Below, piece by piece: positions 44,522 through 52,758 of a stretch of 64,000 nucleotides of DNA. Positions within the stretch are counted from its first letter, which is position 1; each line of letters begins with the position of its first letter. This DNA comes from Alsobacter soli (GTDB taxonomy: Bacteria > Pseudomonadota > Alphaproteobacteria > Rhizobiales > Beijerinckiaceae): positions 1-64,000 of the forward strand of contig CAMCXA010000006.1 of the NCBI GenBank assembly GCA_945883115.1. Direction: 5' to 3'. The position numbers were made by a program, and so were the translations under genes. The notes under the pieces were generated by a model, which saw only the letters and a program-made list of their open reading frames with translations, had not been told where the DNA came from and did no database searches.

Positions 44522-44944
44522 TCAAATGATCGAAGGAGACTTATCCGGCATAATCAGCGTCAGTGACGGGAAATAATCTCGGTATCTGTTTTGGTCCCTT
44601 GTAAGCAACGGATACCCCGCAACAGCGGCGTGAGCACCAATAAAGAAGTCTGCAAGCACATTGGTTTTGGTTCCTTCCCGCCGCCGGTACTGAAGAAACG
44701 CCTTCCCGGCCAAAAACAGTGCCGCGCGGGGAATTTCTAAAACGTGCAGATCAAGAGATATGATCGTGTCATCCAGCTTCTCCACAGTCGAAAAAGCGAG
44801 CGATAATTCTGCATAGATAATCGGATTAATCGCTAATTGGTGGATCTTCGACTGCGCCCCTAGCTGGAAAACCGACCACTCGACCCATTGAGGATCATCC
44901 TCCAAAACATCCAGCAGAATATTGGTATCAACGAGGAGCGTCAC
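44522..44944 (-). CDS. vapC: VapC-type PIN-domain toxin
   Basis: A 140-residue PIN-domain ribonuclease. Acidic residues expected of the active site are present: Asp6 (LLVDTNILLDVL), Glu46 (YAELSLAF), Asp99 (LADFFIGAHA) and Asp117 (LLTRDQNRY). VapC toxins cut tRNA or rRNA and are held in check by the partner VapB. Its ATG overlaps the antitoxin stop by four bases. It looks intact. Confidence 0.9.
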   Translation of the reverse strand: MTLLVDTNILLDVLEDDPQWVEWSVFQLGAQSKIHQLAINPIIYAELSLAFSTVEKLDDTIISLDLHVLEIPRAALFLAGKAFLQYRRREGTKTNVLADFFIGAHAAVAGYPLLTRDQNRYRDYFPSLTLIMPDKSPSII

Positions 44945-45180
44945 GTTTCACCGCGAAGCAATGCCATCAACTCATCGGTACGCCAGCGAATATCGGCTTT
45001 ACCGCGCGCCGATTGAAAACGGTCAGCGCCTGACCCTCTCTGACCACCTGCCTTTTGAATCACAACTTGCCCGTCCGGACCGATCGCAAAGTCCACACTG
45101 CTGCCCGCCGTCAGATGCAGAGCATCACGAATATGCTTCGGGATCGTAACTTGACCCTTGATTGTCAACGTCGTCGCCAT
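44941..45180 (-). CDS. vapB: VapB-type antitoxin, AbrB/MazE DNA-binding fold
   Basis: A 79-residue protein. The N-terminal swapped-hairpin domain is TLTIKGQVTIPKHIRDALHL, the AbrB/SpoVT pattern, followed by VDFAIGPDGQVVIQKA. The C-terminal tail (RWRTDELMALLRGE) would bind and neutralise VapC. It is the first gene of the pair and would repress its own promoter in the upstream AT-rich gap. Confidence 0.9.
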   Translation of the reverse strand: MATTLTIKGQVTIPKHIRDALHLTAGSSVDFAIGPDGQVVIQKAGGQRGSGADRFQSARGKADIRWRTDELMALLRGET

Positions 45181-45590
45181 TCAAGCACTCCAAGAGTATT
45201 ACCATGATGAAATTAGTAATACAAAATGGATAAGCTTCAAGCTTTTTTGGTAAAACACAGACGAACGCTGCTGATGTATCGCGCATGTGGGGCGCATTGA
45301 TAAATGACAGAATTGCAGAACGGAACTTCAAAAAAGCTCAATGCACCGCTGGCCCGAAGCCTCTCGACGGAAACGTTCTTAATAATGGTACAGCTACCCC
45401 GGCTTGAACGGGGGACCTCTAGATCCACAATCTAGCGCTCTAACCAACTGAGCTATAGCTGCATTGCACTGAAGCGGGCGGACACTACGCCGAGGCTCCA
45501 CCTTTTTCAAGACCGTAATCGGGTCAAAGCAAAAAGGATGCGCCTCGGCATGTGGTCACACGAAGGATAGAGAGATTGGTGCGCGATCAA
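45181..45590. other. Intergenic region holding only tRNA-His
   Basis: A 410-base stretch between vapB and the phasin gene. Apart from tRNA-His at 45386-45462 nothing is recognised. 45181-45385 is AT-richer and should contain the vapBC promoter; 45463-45590 shows no clear terminator for the phasin gene. Confidence 0.5.
45386..45462 (-). tRNA. tRNA-His (GTG anticodon)
   Basis: All arms fold: acceptor GCAGCTA, D-arm GCTC/GAGC, anticodon arm CTAGA-TTGTGGA-TCTAG with anticodon GTG, variable AGGTC, T-arm CCCCG-TTCAAGC-CGGGG, and an encoded CCA (45386-45388). Position 72 is U, giving a G1-U72 pair, 73 is A, and the base before G1 is T, so the normal G-1 of tRNA-His is not encoded. This variant is known from an alphaproteobacterial group. 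Confidence 0.96.
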
Positions 45591-46427
45591 TCAACGTCCC
45601 GAAGTCAATCCGGTAAGCGCATCGCGCACGGGCTGAACCACGAGCGTTGCCGTTTTTCCGGCAAACGCGTTGATCTCGCGAATCTGCTTCGCAGACTCGT
45701 CAAACTGACGACGAAGGATAGTCGAATTCAGATCAATCATATCCGAAAGCGAACGCACATGGGCAAGATCGCGCGCATATCCGAATGCGGCATCGAACTG
45801 GGCTTGCATCAGCGTCGCAAGCCGTGCCTGCGTTCCAACCGCACCTTCCTGCGCCGCACGGGAACTCTTCTCGAGACCGGTCGTAAGATGGTCGGTCGTA
45901 CTCTTCACCGCCTTGAACAGATCACGCGCTTGCGTCGCAGCGAGATCGGAAGCGGTCTTGACTGCGTGTTGCACATTGATTGACGATATTTGCTCAGCCG
46001 TTGATTGAACCGTTGCCGATTTTTTGACCGGTGCAGACATCTTTGGCTTCGGCTTTGCCATGCGCGCTTTCGCAGATGTCGAAGCAATTGGCTTATCCGC
46101 AGCTGATTTTGTGATCAACTCGGCAGCACCATTCAACTTCAAAAGTTCAGACGCTGATTTCTGCTGGGCTTTTGCAATCGTCTGAGGTGCCAAAACCTTC
46201 TTCCGACGACCACGCCCCTTCGGTTCGCTCACGACAAGAGGTCGGACGCGCTCGGCCGGGACGATTGGTGCAGTAGGTGGACGACGCAAAAGAGTGCCTG
46301 TCACCTCGGAACCGATCTGTTTTTCGGTCGCCGGGGAGGTAGCCAAAGCAATTGCAGCAACAGTTGGCACAGGCTTTTCAACCGCTGGCGTTTCATTTTT
46401 GTTCGGCGAATCTGAATTCACGGACAT
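45591..46427 (-). CDS. Phasin with long basic N-terminal extension
   Basis: A 278-residue protein. The C-terminal ~130 residues form an amphipathic helical phasin domain (AEQISSINVQHAVKTASDLA onward), the type that coats polyhydroxyalkanoate granules. The first ~145 residues are low-complexity, rich in Ala, Pro, Lys and Ser, with EPKGRGRRKKVLAP (residues ~68-81) resembling an AT-hook, and MAKPKPKMSAPVKK. Basic extensions in PhaF-type phasins bind DNA. The ATG at 46427 has GGAG six bases upstream; the frame is open to 46502 without a better start. No phaC or phaZ is in the window. Confidence 0.8.
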   Translation of the reverse strand: MSVNSDSPNKNETPAVEKPVPTVAAIALATSPATEKQIGSEVTGTLLRRPPTAPIVPAERVRPLVVSEPKGRGRRKKVLAPQTIAKAQQKSASELLKLNGAAELITKSAADKPIASTSAKARMAKPKPKMSAPVKKSATVQSTAEQISSINVQHAVKTASDLAATQARDLFKAVKSTTDHLTTGLEKSSRAAQEGAVGTQARLATLMQAQFDAAFGYARDLAHVRSLSDMIDLNSTILRRQFDESAKQIREINAFAGKTATLVVQPVRDALTGLTSGR

Positions 46428-46517
46428 GACAATCTCCATTCGATAAGAGCGTGTCGGGACCTTTTCAATCATGGCCGATTGGTTGACCCGACGTCGATCC
46501 AATCGGCGATCATCTCC

Positions 46518-46958
46518 TTAACCCTTGAAAGCGTGCGAGGCCGTCCGCTGCATTTCGCTGGATGCCTTCTCGATTGTGCTTTGCACGTCTTCGGCTGTCT
46601 TCCGAGCACTTGACTGGACCGTGGAGCCAATATCAGTCATCTGCGATTGCAGCGTGCTGATCTGGGTCTTCACAAAATCCGACTGGATCCGCATGACATC
46701 TTGCATATCTTTTGCGTTGACGAGTTTTGCCGCGTAATCAAACGCCGTAGCGACGTTATGTTCGGCATATCCGAAAGTCTTTCTGACAAGCTCGCCTGTA
46801 TTGCTCTGCAACGAGGCAGTCTGCGCATCGGCAGCAACGACGGCCTTTCCGGCAGCATCGAAAAATCCGTCAAAGGCCTTCTTGGCCTGCTCGACGCTCT
46901 TTTCGGCAACGACACGCATTTCAGCAGGAATTTCAAAATTCAATGGCGATTTGGACAT
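46518..46958 (-). CDS. Phasin family protein
   Basis: A 147-residue classic phasin: FEIPAEMRVVAEKSVEQAKK, then helical heptads and NTGELVRKTFGYAEHNVATA, FDYAAKLVNAKDMQDVMRIQ. It binds the surface of polyhydroxyalkanoate granules and controls their number and size. AGGGG lies eight bases before the ATG at 46958, so that start is chosen over the open frame to 47024. It lies 90 bases upstream of the longer phasin gene and is probably co-transcribed with it. Confidence 0.88.
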   Translation of the reverse strand: MSKSPLNFEIPAEMRVVAEKSVEQAKKAFDGFFDAAGKAVVAADAQTASLQSNTGELVRKTFGYAEHNVATAFDYAAKLVNAKDMQDVMRIQSDFVKTQISTLQSQMTDIGSTVQSSARKTAEDVQSTIEKASSEMQRTASHAFKG

Positions 46959-47220
46959 GGTCTGGACCCCTGTATAAGAAAAAATACGAACACTCTGATG
47001 CTGCGTTGCAACATAATGCTGCACTGCACAATTGTCAAGAACCTTCTTGTTAACGACGTTTTCATTCTGATGGCCGCCGGAGCATCAAGATGATGGACGA
47101 AACTGGTTCTAATCGATTAAACCTTTAGCAGAATTGATCAAAGACAAACGGACGAAGATATGCCCTGGAAGGGTTGGGTCATTCGAACAACGAATGAAGC
47201 GATACGCGCCAGTTGAGTGA

Positions 47221-49326
47221 ATGATGGAACGAGAGCCAAAATCAGGACCGCCCTCCGCGATTTCAGGAAAAAGGGCGGCAGTTCAGAAAATTCGTTTCCT
47301 ATGGAAAACGGATAAAAACGGCGTCTGGTCTTTTCCGGAACCAAATGTCGATCCTGTCATTCAACGATTTGAGTCTCTGCTCTCCGGAACCAACTTGGTC
47401 GGCTCATCAGGCGACGCGATCCTCGACTCGTTTGATCCCCTCACTCAGGCCCTCGCCGGCAGAAGTACTTTTGAAGGCGTCAGAACGACTTGGACAGATC
47501 AATCAAATCAATGCAGTTCAAATCTTCAATTCTGGGGAACGCCGCTTTATTCTGCCGAAAGGGAATTTGAGGGCTTTCAGGGCTTCGGCGTCGTGATCCC
47601 GGCCTCGAAGGAGCCAACCTCGGAAATCGACGAGAAAAGTCACGCCACCCCTAAACTCGGACGTCAATCCACGACACGGTCGCCGCAAACTTTGTCAGAT
47701 GTCGAGCGGCAAGCATTCAGGGAAATTGCAAAGGCACTCAGCAGCAGTCTGGAAACTGCCCGGCGGGAAGAACCAGCCAGTGCCTCGGTGCAAATGGAAC
47801 CTGAACCGTCCGCCCACTTGGGCCCTGTTCAAAAAGGCTCTGGCACCGAGAAAGCAGCGCTACTCGAGAACTTGATCGATCGTCTGCCAATCGGTCTACT
47901 TATCAGCAGGGGCTCGGTTCCCATTTTGATGAACCGCACGCTCCTTCAGGCAACCGGATATGACAATGTTGATGATTTTTACCGGGACGGCGGACTTGAG
48001 CGCCTGTTCAGTGGACGAGATCCCGAGCGTGCGTCCCTGCTCCGTGATGATCATGCAATTCCCCTGAAGCTCCGGGACGGCAGCATCTCGGCATCGTCCG
48101 TCCATATTCAGACAATCAATTGGGATGGACTTCCGGCGACCATGATGACGTTCCAGCCTCTATCCGAGTCGGTCGGATCGACGCAGATGCCACCGGCCAA
48201 TGATCACGATAAGCACTCGGCGCGTGAACTCTCGGCAATTCTCGACACAGCAACCGATGGCGTCGTTGTAATCGACGTAAATGGTCTCATCCTGTCCGTA
48301 AACCGCTCCGCGGAAGCGCTGTTTGGCGATGATCAGATTGCGTTGATTGGCGAAAAATTTACCGTCCTTCTCGCTCCCGAATATCACTCCAAGGCATGGG
48401 ATTATCTCGATAGCCTAAAGGAGGGAGGCATCTCGACTATTCTCAATGATGGCCGTGAAATGGTTGGGCTTGAACGTCACGGCGGCCGAATCCCTCTCTT
48501 CATTACAATCGGGCGCATCGGCGATGAAAGTCTCGGAAAATACTGCATCGTCCTGCGCGATGTGACACCTTGGAAGCAGGTTGAAACGCGCCTTGATGAA
48601 GCACGCCATCAGGCAGAAGCGAGCAGCGCCCAAAAATCGGATTTCATCGCTCGGATCAGCCACGAGCTTCGGACTCCGCTTTCCTCAATTATCGGCTTCA
48701 CCGAAATCATGATGGAAGGACGGTTTGGTCCGATCGATAATGAACGTTACCAGTCGTATCTGAGGGACATTCATACCTCCGGCTCCCATATCACGAGCCT
48801 CGTTAACGACTTGCTTGATCTGTCCAAGATAGAAGCAGGCCACTCGGACCTTGCTTTTGTCGAGGTCGACGTGAACGAACTTTTGGCTCGAACAATCGGG
48901 TTGCTTCAGCCGGATGCAGCTCGGGGCAAAGTGGTTATGCGGTCAAGCCTGTCCTCGACACTGCCAAAAGTCATCGCCGACGAGCGATCACTCACCCAGA
49001 TATTCCTCAATCTCCTCTCGAATGCCGTTAAATTTACGAACCCGGGCGGTCAGGTGATCGTATCGACCGAATTGAATACGGAGCGCAGGGTAGTGATCCG
49101 GATCAGGGACACCGGTATCGGCATGACAGAGCAGGATATAGCAACCGCGCTTGAACCGTTCCGGCAGATTACGACCGCAGGAAGGTCGGGTGGTACTGGC
49201 CTCGGCCTAACACTGACGAAGGCTCTCGTCACGGCCAATCGCGCGGCACTCGCGATCTCGTCAGAGAAGGATGCGGGTACCCTCGTCGAAGTCACTTTTC
49301 CAACGGCCAAATTGATGGCTCATTGA
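47221..49326 (+). CDS. PdhS-like PAS-domain sensor histidine kinase
   Basis: A 701-residue soluble kinase. A poorly conserved N-terminal part is followed by two PAS regions (about 220-320 and 340-450), an H-box IARISHELRTPLSSIIGFTE with His481, then DLLDLSKIEAGHSD, N-box LNLLSNAVKFTNPGGQ and GGTGLGLTLTKALV. The catalytic half closely follows the PdhS/PleC-DivJ group (FGPIDNERYQSYLRDIH; ALEPFRQI), kinases that act on DivK in cell-cycle and polarity control. No membrane segment is seen. The PAS sensors of this group are variable, so the exact orthologue is unsure. Confidence 0.85.
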   Translation: MMEREPKSGPPSAISGKRAAVQKIRFLWKTDKNGVWSFPEPNVDPVIQRFESLLSGTNLVGSSGDAILDSFDPLTQALAGRSTFEGVRTTWTDQSNQCSSNLQFWGTPLYSAEREFEGFQGFGVVIPASKEPTSEIDEKSHATPKLGRQSTTRSPQTLSDVERQAFREIAKALSSSLETARREEPASASVQMEPEPSAHLGPVQKGSGTEKAALLENLIDRLPIGLLISRGSVPILMNRTLLQATGYDNVDDFYRDGGLERLFSGRDPERASLLRDDHAIPLKLRDGSISASSVHIQTINWDGLPATMMTFQPLSESVGSTQMPPANDHDKHSARELSAILDTATDGVVVIDVNGLILSVNRSAEALFGDDQIALIGEKFTVLLAPEYHSKAWDYLDSLKEGGISTILNDGREMVGLERHGGRIPLFITIGRIGDESLGKYCIVLRDVTPWKQVETRLDEARHQAEASSAQKSDFIARISHELRTPLSSIIGFTEIMMEGRFGPIDNERYQSYLRDIHTSGSHITSLVNDLLDLSKIEAGHSDLAFVEVDVNELLARTIGLLQPDAARGKVVMRSSLSSTLPKVIADERSLTQIFLNLLSNAVKFTNPGGQVIVSTELNTERRVVIRIRDTGIGMTEQDIATALEPFRQITTAGRSGGTGLGLTLTKALVTANRAALAISSEKDAGTLVEVTFPTAKLMAH

Positions 49327-49351
49327 ACGCGCGGGATCAGGTGCCTCCGTT

Positions 49352-49384
49352 AAGTCATAAAAGCGTCAGAGTTTTCCATCTAAG
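49352..49384 (+). promoter_or_regulatory. Probable Pho box and -10 element of olsB
   Basis: AAGTCAT-AAAA-GCGTCAG (49352-49369): two half-sites 11 bases apart with an AAAA spacer as in PhoB sites, then 9 bases and TCTAAG as a -10. The same arrangement with TCTAAT precedes pstS. Confidence 0.6.
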
Positions 49385-49441
49385 AGAGACAAGACGGAAT
49401 TTGATTCTGGATGATCGCTCGAATGATGAAAATTGACGCCC

Positions 49442-50371
49442 ATGAGTGACGCAAACACACCTGAATTCCAACAAAGTCCAATCTTCCAATTTAAATCGCC
49501 ATTATTACCGGTAATACCGCCTTTATTACCGGTAATTCAGGGCTTTAGACGGTACAACCAATTGGAACGTGGGATTGGGCGATTGGGGACCCTTGAGGTT
49601 CGCCTTGCGCGGTCAGCAACTGACATTTTGAGGGCTCAAAGGCTTCGTTATGCCGTATTTTACGAGGAAATGGCCGCAAAACCGACACTTTCCAACCGTC
49701 TCCTCCGTCGCGACGCGGACGCCTACGACGCCTACTGCGATCACCTGCTGGTCTTCGACCACGCAGCTACTTCAGGCCACTTGAGACGCCCTAAATTAGT
49801 CGGCACTTATCGCTTATTACGACAAGAAATTGCCAGTCTTTACAAAGGGTTCTATACTGCATCGGAGTATGATATTGCTCCCCTTCTGGCCCGTCATCCC
49901 AGCACCCGTTTTCTCGAACTCGGCCGCTCCTGCGTCGCCCCCGCCTACCGCGACAAGCGGACCATCGAACTCCTCTGGCATGGTATCTGGACCTATGTCC
50001 GCCATCACAAGATCGATGCAATGTTCGGCTGTGCGAGCTTCTCAGGCACAGATACCGACGCTCTAGCCGTACCCCTGAGCTTCCTGCATCACAAGGCGCT
50101 CGCGCCCACCGAATGGCAGGTCAAAGCACGACCAGAGCGTCTAATTCCTATGGATTCTCTTGCACTTACATCAATCGACCACCGGGCTGCGCTGGCCTTG
50201 CTCCCCCCCCTGATCAAAGGCTATTTGCGGGTTGGAGCACGATTTGGCGAAGGTGCTGTCATTGACCAACAGTTCGGTACAACTGACGTTCTCGTCATTC
50301 TGCCCGTTGAGTCCATCCAGGCCCGCTATATTAACCATTTCGGGCATGAGGCGGAACGCTTTGCCGCATAA
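49442..50371 (+). CDS. olsB: OlsB-like N-acyltransferase (ornithine lipid synthesis)
   Basis: A 309-residue GNAT-fold acyltransferase. GRLGTLEVRLARSATDILRA, QRLRYAVFYEEMAAK, AYCDHLLVFD and FLELGRSCVAPAYRDKRTI match OlsB (hemolysin-like GNAT), which moves 3-hydroxyacyl groups from ACP to ornithine, forming lyso-ornithine lipid; OlsA then finishes it. No olsA is in the window. The frame can start at a TTG at 49433, but the ATG at 49442 is taken. The N-terminus contains a 7-residue duplication (PLLPVIP/PLLPVIQ) from a DNA repeat at 49504-49536. An apparent Pho box lies upstream, consistent with phosphate-starvation control. Confidence 0.85.
   Translation: MSDANTPEFQQSPIFQFKSPLLPVIPPLLPVIQGFRRYNQLERGIGRLGTLEVRLARSATDILRAQRLRYAVFYEEMAAKPTLSNRLLRRDADAYDAYCDHLLVFDHAATSGHLRRPKLVGTYRLLRQEIASLYKGFYTASEYDIAPLLARHPSTRFLELGRSCVAPAYRDKRTIELLWHGIWTYVRHHKIDAMFGCASFSGTDTDALAVPLSFLHHKALAPTEWQVKARPERLIPMDSLALTSIDHRAALALLPPLIKGYLRVGARFGEGAVIDQQFGTTDVLVILPVESIQARYINHFGHEAERFAA
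49504..49536. repeat. Two identical 12-base palindromes inside the olsB N-terminus
   Basis: ATTACCGGTAAT occurs at 49504-49515 and 49525-49536, start to start 21 bases (two helical turns). It encodes the LLPVI duplication. The spacing resembles a dimeric operator, but it may be just a 21-base duplication. Confidence 0.7.
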
Positions 50372-50466
50372 CGCTGGAAAACTTCTCATTTCTCAAGATT
50401 CTACCTGATTTTTGCGATTCATCCCGCTATCAATAAAGGCATCGTCGCCTGATCAGGGTCAATGCT

Positions 50467-51795
50467 ATGTTGCCGCAAGAAATCATCCGCCGAAAGCGGG
50501 ATGGAGAGATACTCAAGCCTGAAGAAATTAGCGAATTTATTCAGGGGCTTACAGATGGACGGGTAACCGAAGGCCAGGCAGCGGCGTTTGCCATGTCGGT
50601 CTTTTTTCGGGGGATGAAGAGCCCCGAAACGGTAGCCCTCACACTCGCAATGATGCGTTCAGGCACTCAGTTATCTTGGCAAGAACTCGATGGTCCCGTT
50701 CTGGACAAACATTCAACGGGCGGCATCGGCGACAATGTTAGCCTCATGCTCGCACCTGCAATTGCCGCCTGCGGCGGTTATGTCCCGATGATTTCCGGTC
50801 GTGGCCTCGGCCATACTGGCGGCACTTTGGATAAACTGGATTCAATCCCCGGCTACATTTCCCAACCAGATAATGAATTGTTTAGAAAAGTTGTTCGTGA
50901 AACAGGCGCCGCAATTATCGGCCAAACTGCAGATTTAGCTCCTGCGGATAAACGCCTCTACGCCATTCGGGATGTGACTGCGACAGTTGAGTCGATCCCT
51001 TTGATCACGGCATCCATCCTTTCAAAGAAACTCGCCGCTGGGCTTCAAGGACTTGTCATGGACGTGAAGACAGGGAACGGCGCATTTATGCCAACCCTCG
51101 AAGGTGCACAGGAACTCGCAACAAGTTTGGCCGACGTTGCTAACGGTGCAGGATTGCGGACAGTCGCCTTGATTACTGATATGGATCAACCACTTGCATC
51201 TGCAGCAGGCAATGCTGTTGAAGTTTTGAATGCTGTTGAATATCTAACCGGCGCTCATCGCGACGAGCGACTTCACGAGGTTGTCATCGCGCTTGGAGCT
51301 GAAATGCTTGTGATTGGCGGTCTCGCTAAGGATAGCTCAGAAGCCCGGAAGCGCATCACTCGCTCAATAGAAGATGGGTCCGCGCTGGAACGGTTTCAGC
51401 GAATGATCACGGCTTTAGGCGGCCCTCATGATTTTGTAGAACGTCCTGCTACATACCTCCCCGTGGCACCAGTTCAAACGGCCTTAAGGGCGGATAAAGA
51501 TGGCTTTGTAAACAGCATCGCAACACGCGATATCGGAATGGCTGTTGTCGCAATGGGTGGTGGCCGCACGCGTGCGGATGATGCGATTGATCACGCTGTT
51601 GGCTTCTCTCGGCTTGCCGGAGTTGGTGCGCATCTTAAAACTGGTGACCTGATCGGGTTGGTGCATGCGCGAACAAATTCTGCCGCCGAATTGGCCGCAG
51701 ATATGTTGGCGCAGGCGTACACAATAACGCCCCAAGCGCCGCCGGTTCGACTTCTGATCCACGCAGTTCAATCCGGAAAGTCATATTCACAATGA
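50467..51795 (+). CDS. deoA: Thymidine phosphorylase
   Basis: A 442-residue pyrimidine-nucleoside phosphorylase. DKHSTGGIGDNVSLMLAPA is the family signature and MISGRGLGHTGGTLDKLDSI the phosphate/substrate loop; MDVKTGNGAFMPTLEGAQEL follows. It converts thymidine and phosphate to thymine and deoxyribose-1-phosphate for nucleoside salvage. Length and motifs fit the bacterial DeoA group. The ATG at 50467 is chosen; an ATG at 50462 is out of frame. The stop overlaps the next gene by four bases. Confidence 0.95.
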   Translation: MLPQEIIRRKRDGEILKPEEISEFIQGLTDGRVTEGQAAAFAMSVFFRGMKSPETVALTLAMMRSGTQLSWQELDGPVLDKHSTGGIGDNVSLMLAPAIAACGGYVPMISGRGLGHTGGTLDKLDSIPGYISQPDNELFRKVVRETGAAIIGQTADLAPADKRLYAIRDVTATVESIPLITASILSKKLAAGLQGLVMDVKTGNGAFMPTLEGAQELATSLADVANGAGLRTVALITDMDQPLASAAGNAVEVLNAVEYLTGAHRDERLHEVVIALGAEMLVIGGLAKDSSEARKRITRSIEDGSALERFQRMITALGGPHDFVERPATYLPVAPVQTALRADKDGFVNSIATRDIGMAVVAMGGGRTRADDAIDHAVGFSRLAGVGAHLKTGDLIGLVHARTNSAAELAADMLAQAYTITPQAPPVRLLIHAVQSGKSYSQ

Positions 51796-52736
51796 CATTA
51801 CTTATCGCGCTCGGCACTGGTGATCCTAATCCATGGGTTACAAAGTTCCGCGAGTTTCTTCCTGGGATGCAGATTGCAAAATTAGGCAACGATTTTGATC
51901 CTGATGAGATCCAATATGCCATGAGTTGGTATCATCCGGTTGGGTCGCTCTCAAATTTACCCAATCTTCGTGCCATTTTTTCGATGGGCGCAGGCGTTGA
52001 TCATCTTTTTCGAGATCCTAATCTACCTGATGTGCCGATGGCGCGAATTGTCGACTCAGACCTGACAAATCGGATGACCGAATATGTTGTGATGCACACG
52101 TTGAACATCCTTCGGCAGTCCCGACGCTACCGAACTCAGCAACTTCAAGGCGTCTGGCAAGACGACGATCTTCAACCTGTTGCGTCAGATATTCGGGTTG
52201 GTATCATGGGCATGGGTGTTCTCGGGAGCGACGCCGCGCGCAAGCTCGCATTGCTCGGTTTCAAAGTTGCGGGATGGAGCACTTCAGAAAAACAAATTGA
52301 TGGAGTCAAAAGCTATTGCGGCTCTTCAAATCTCCCACCCTTTCTTGCACGAACAGATATTTTGATCTCGTTGTTGCCGCTGACACCGGAAACCCGCGGT
52401 ATCATCAATTCGAAAATGCTAAAAGGCCTTGCGCGTGACGGCCGCGTTCCAGCGCCGTCACTTATCAATGCAGGCAGGGGCGGATTGCAAATAGAAGACG
52501 ATATTCTTGCATGTCTGGACGATGGTATAATTCATGAGGCAGTTCTTGATGTTTTTCAAACAGAACCATTGCCGCCAACGTCCAGGTTATGGTCGCATCC
52601 TAACGTGACCGTCACTCCACACAATGCCTCAGTTTCCAACCCTCTCGCTATTGGTAGATCGATCGCAGAAAAAATCAAAACACTCGAAAGTGGCGGAAAA
52701 CTGTTGAACAGCGTTCACCGTGACCGTGGTTACTGA
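51792..52736 (+). CDS. D-isomer-specific 2-hydroxyacid dehydrogenase (GhrA-like)
   Basis: A 314-residue NAD(P)-dependent reductase. GIMGMGVLGSDAARKLALLG is the Rossmann motif; LINAGRGGLQIEDDILACL and VTVTPHNASVSNPLAIG give the Arg/Glu/His region, with His in TPHNAS. GhrA-type enzymes reduce glyoxylate and hydroxypyruvate. It starts in a four-base overlap with deoA and so is co-translated with it, an unexpected partner for nucleoside salvage. It converges on the NlpC gene. Confidence 0.88.
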   Translation: MTLLIALGTGDPNPWVTKFREFLPGMQIAKLGNDFDPDEIQYAMSWYHPVGSLSNLPNLRAIFSMGAGVDHLFRDPNLPDVPMARIVDSDLTNRMTEYVVMHTLNILRQSRRYRTQQLQGVWQDDDLQPVASDIRVGIMGMGVLGSDAARKLALLGFKVAGWSTSEKQIDGVKSYCGSSNLPPFLARTDILISLLPLTPETRGIINSKMLKGLARDGRVPAPSLINAGRGGLQIEDDILACLDDGIIHEAVLDVFQTEPLPPTSRLWSHPNVTVTPHNASVSNPLAIGRSIAEKIKTLESGGKLLNSVHRDRGY

Positions 52737-52758
52737 CGATGCAGTTTACATTCGGAGA

